This document shows, in pieces, positions 17,559-18,189 of a stretch of DNA of 18,189 bases. How positions within the stretch are numbered: position 1 is the first letter of the stretch; each line of letters begins with the position of its first letter. The notes beneath the pieces were generated by a model. That model saw only the letters and a list, made by a program, of their open reading frames with translations. It was not told the origin of the DNA and made no database searches. Source of the stretch: Flavobacteriaceae bacterium. GTDB taxonomy: Bacteria > Bacteroidota > Bacteroidia > Flavobacteriales > Flavobacteriaceae. The stretch spans positions 1 through 18,189 of the forward strand of contig JABDQK010000218.1 in the NCBI GenBank assembly GCA_013042255.1. Reading direction: 5' to 3'. The position numbers and the translations under genes were made by a program.

Positions 17559-18189
17559 TTGGGAGCTGCTGAAATTTCGACATTTTTAAAAACCTGGGAA
17601 GACCAATGCATTGAGAAGGGAGATCCCGATGTTGCCGAAGGTCAAAAAGCTTATATGCGAAACCAGTTCGATTTTTACGGGCTTAAATCTCCGGTACGAA
17701 GGGAAATCCAGAAATCTTTGTTTCAGAAACACCTCTTACCTCCGCGAGATGATATAAGCGCAGTGGTCACAAAGCTCTGGAACAGGCCTGAAAGGGAAAA
17801 TCAATACATGGCTCAGGAATTAGCAAAGAAGTGCCTGAAACCTATTGAAATTGAGGATTACGCCCTCTTCGAGTTTATGATCACCCATAAATCCTGGTGG
17901 GATACCGTGGATTTTATAGCTGCAAATCTTGTAGGACCTTATTTTAAGACCCTTCCCGGGCAAAGAGATAGTATCACAGGGAAATGGCTGTCTACCGATA
18001 ATATGTGGTTGCAGCGCACTGTACTTCTTTTTCAATTAAAATATAAGAACGCCCTTGACACCGATTTCCTGGCTGATACCATTCACAGTCTTACAGGAAG
18101 CGAGGAATTTTTTATCAACAAGGCTATTGGCTGGATCCTACGGGAATACAGCAAAACCAATCCGCAATGGGTCAGACAATTTGTACAGG
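17559..18189 (+). CDS. AlkD-like DNA alkylation repair enzyme (3' end cut by window edge)
   Basis: HEAT-repeat DNA glycosylase of the AlkC/AlkD family, which releases alkylated purines such as 3-methyladenine and 7-methylguanine. The visible part is 210 codons; whole proteins are about 220-240 residues. It has YMRNQFDFYGLKSPVRR (32-48) and KSWWDTVD, with W114 and D118, then R153 in LQRTVLLFQL. Their spacing equals that of W109, D113 and R148 of Bacillus cereus AlkD, the catalytic and binding residues, so activity is likely. The start is uncertain: the frame is open from 17490 and has no ATG before the conserved region. TTG at 17559 gives the usual short N-terminus; ATT at 17556 is also possible. 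It is divergent from DUF3667. Identity good, start weak. Confidence 0.9.
   Translation, partial: MGAAEISTFLKTWEDQCIEKGDPDVAEGQKAYMRNQFDFYGLKSPVRREIQKSLFQKHLLPPRDDISAVVTKLWNRPERENQYMAQELAKKCLKPIEIEDYALFEFMITHKSWWDTVDFIAANLVGPYFKTLPGQRDSITGKWLSTDNMWLQRTVLLFQLKYKNALDTDFLADTIHSLTGSEEFFINKAIGWILREYSKTNPQWVRQFVQ

Overview
The window looks like a stretch of ordinary core chromosome from a member of the Bacteroidota, most likely a marine-type Flavobacteriaceae. The evidence is the YidC N-terminus (MEEKKLDLNSIIGF), a stand-alone BshC, DUF3820, DUF922, DUF3667 and SIMPL proteins, weak Shine-Dalgarno sites, and several promoters of the Bacteroidota type (-7 TAnnTTTG, sometimes with a -33 TTTG). The genus is not resolvable from this sequence alone. 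I see no rRNA, tRNA, insertion sequence, phage gene, CRISPR array or broken gene.

Layout from left to right. (1) Minus strand: the N-terminal 409 codons of yidC (cut by the left edge), pyrG, and a small DUF3820 gene. (2) Plus strand: a Tat-signal hydroxypyruvate-isomerase-like TIM barrel. It converges on (3) a tight minus-strand run guaA > five-LysM/periplasmic-binding fusion > OsmC > DUF922, where neighbouring genes overlap or are about 11 bases apart. (4) Plus strand: a SIMPL (DUF541) membrane-anchored protein, a strong hairpin, and a pyridoxamine-phosphate-oxidase-like flavoprotein. It converges on (5) minus-strand bshC > group II PLP-dependent decarboxylase. (6) Plus strand: a large secreted M14 metallopeptidase and a small DUF4177 gene, convergent with (7) a minus-strand zinc-ribbon membrane protein (DUF3667). 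(8) Plus strand: an AlkD-type DNA glycosylase, cut by the right edge.

Themes. Nucleotide synthesis (PyrG, GuaA) is mixed with envelope functions: YidC insertase, the LysM protein, the secreted DUF922 protein and the secreted M14 peptidase. There is also thiol/peroxide chemistry (BshC, OsmC) and DNA alkylation repair. I found no clear novel multi-gene system. The best leads are the guaA-linked envelope operon with its five-LysM binding protein and HExxH-bearing DUF922 protein, a perfect inverted repeat just upstream of guaA, a hairpin whose U-tract points the 'wrong' way and may end a small antisense RNA, and a candidate shared terminator containing both stop codons of a convergent pair.

Several start codons were chosen against the longest possible reading frame. 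Longer frames of pyrG, guaA, the LysM protein and the M14 peptidase begin at TTG or GTG and extend past the family N-terminus. The DUF922 and AlkD genes have no upstream ATG and probably use TTG.
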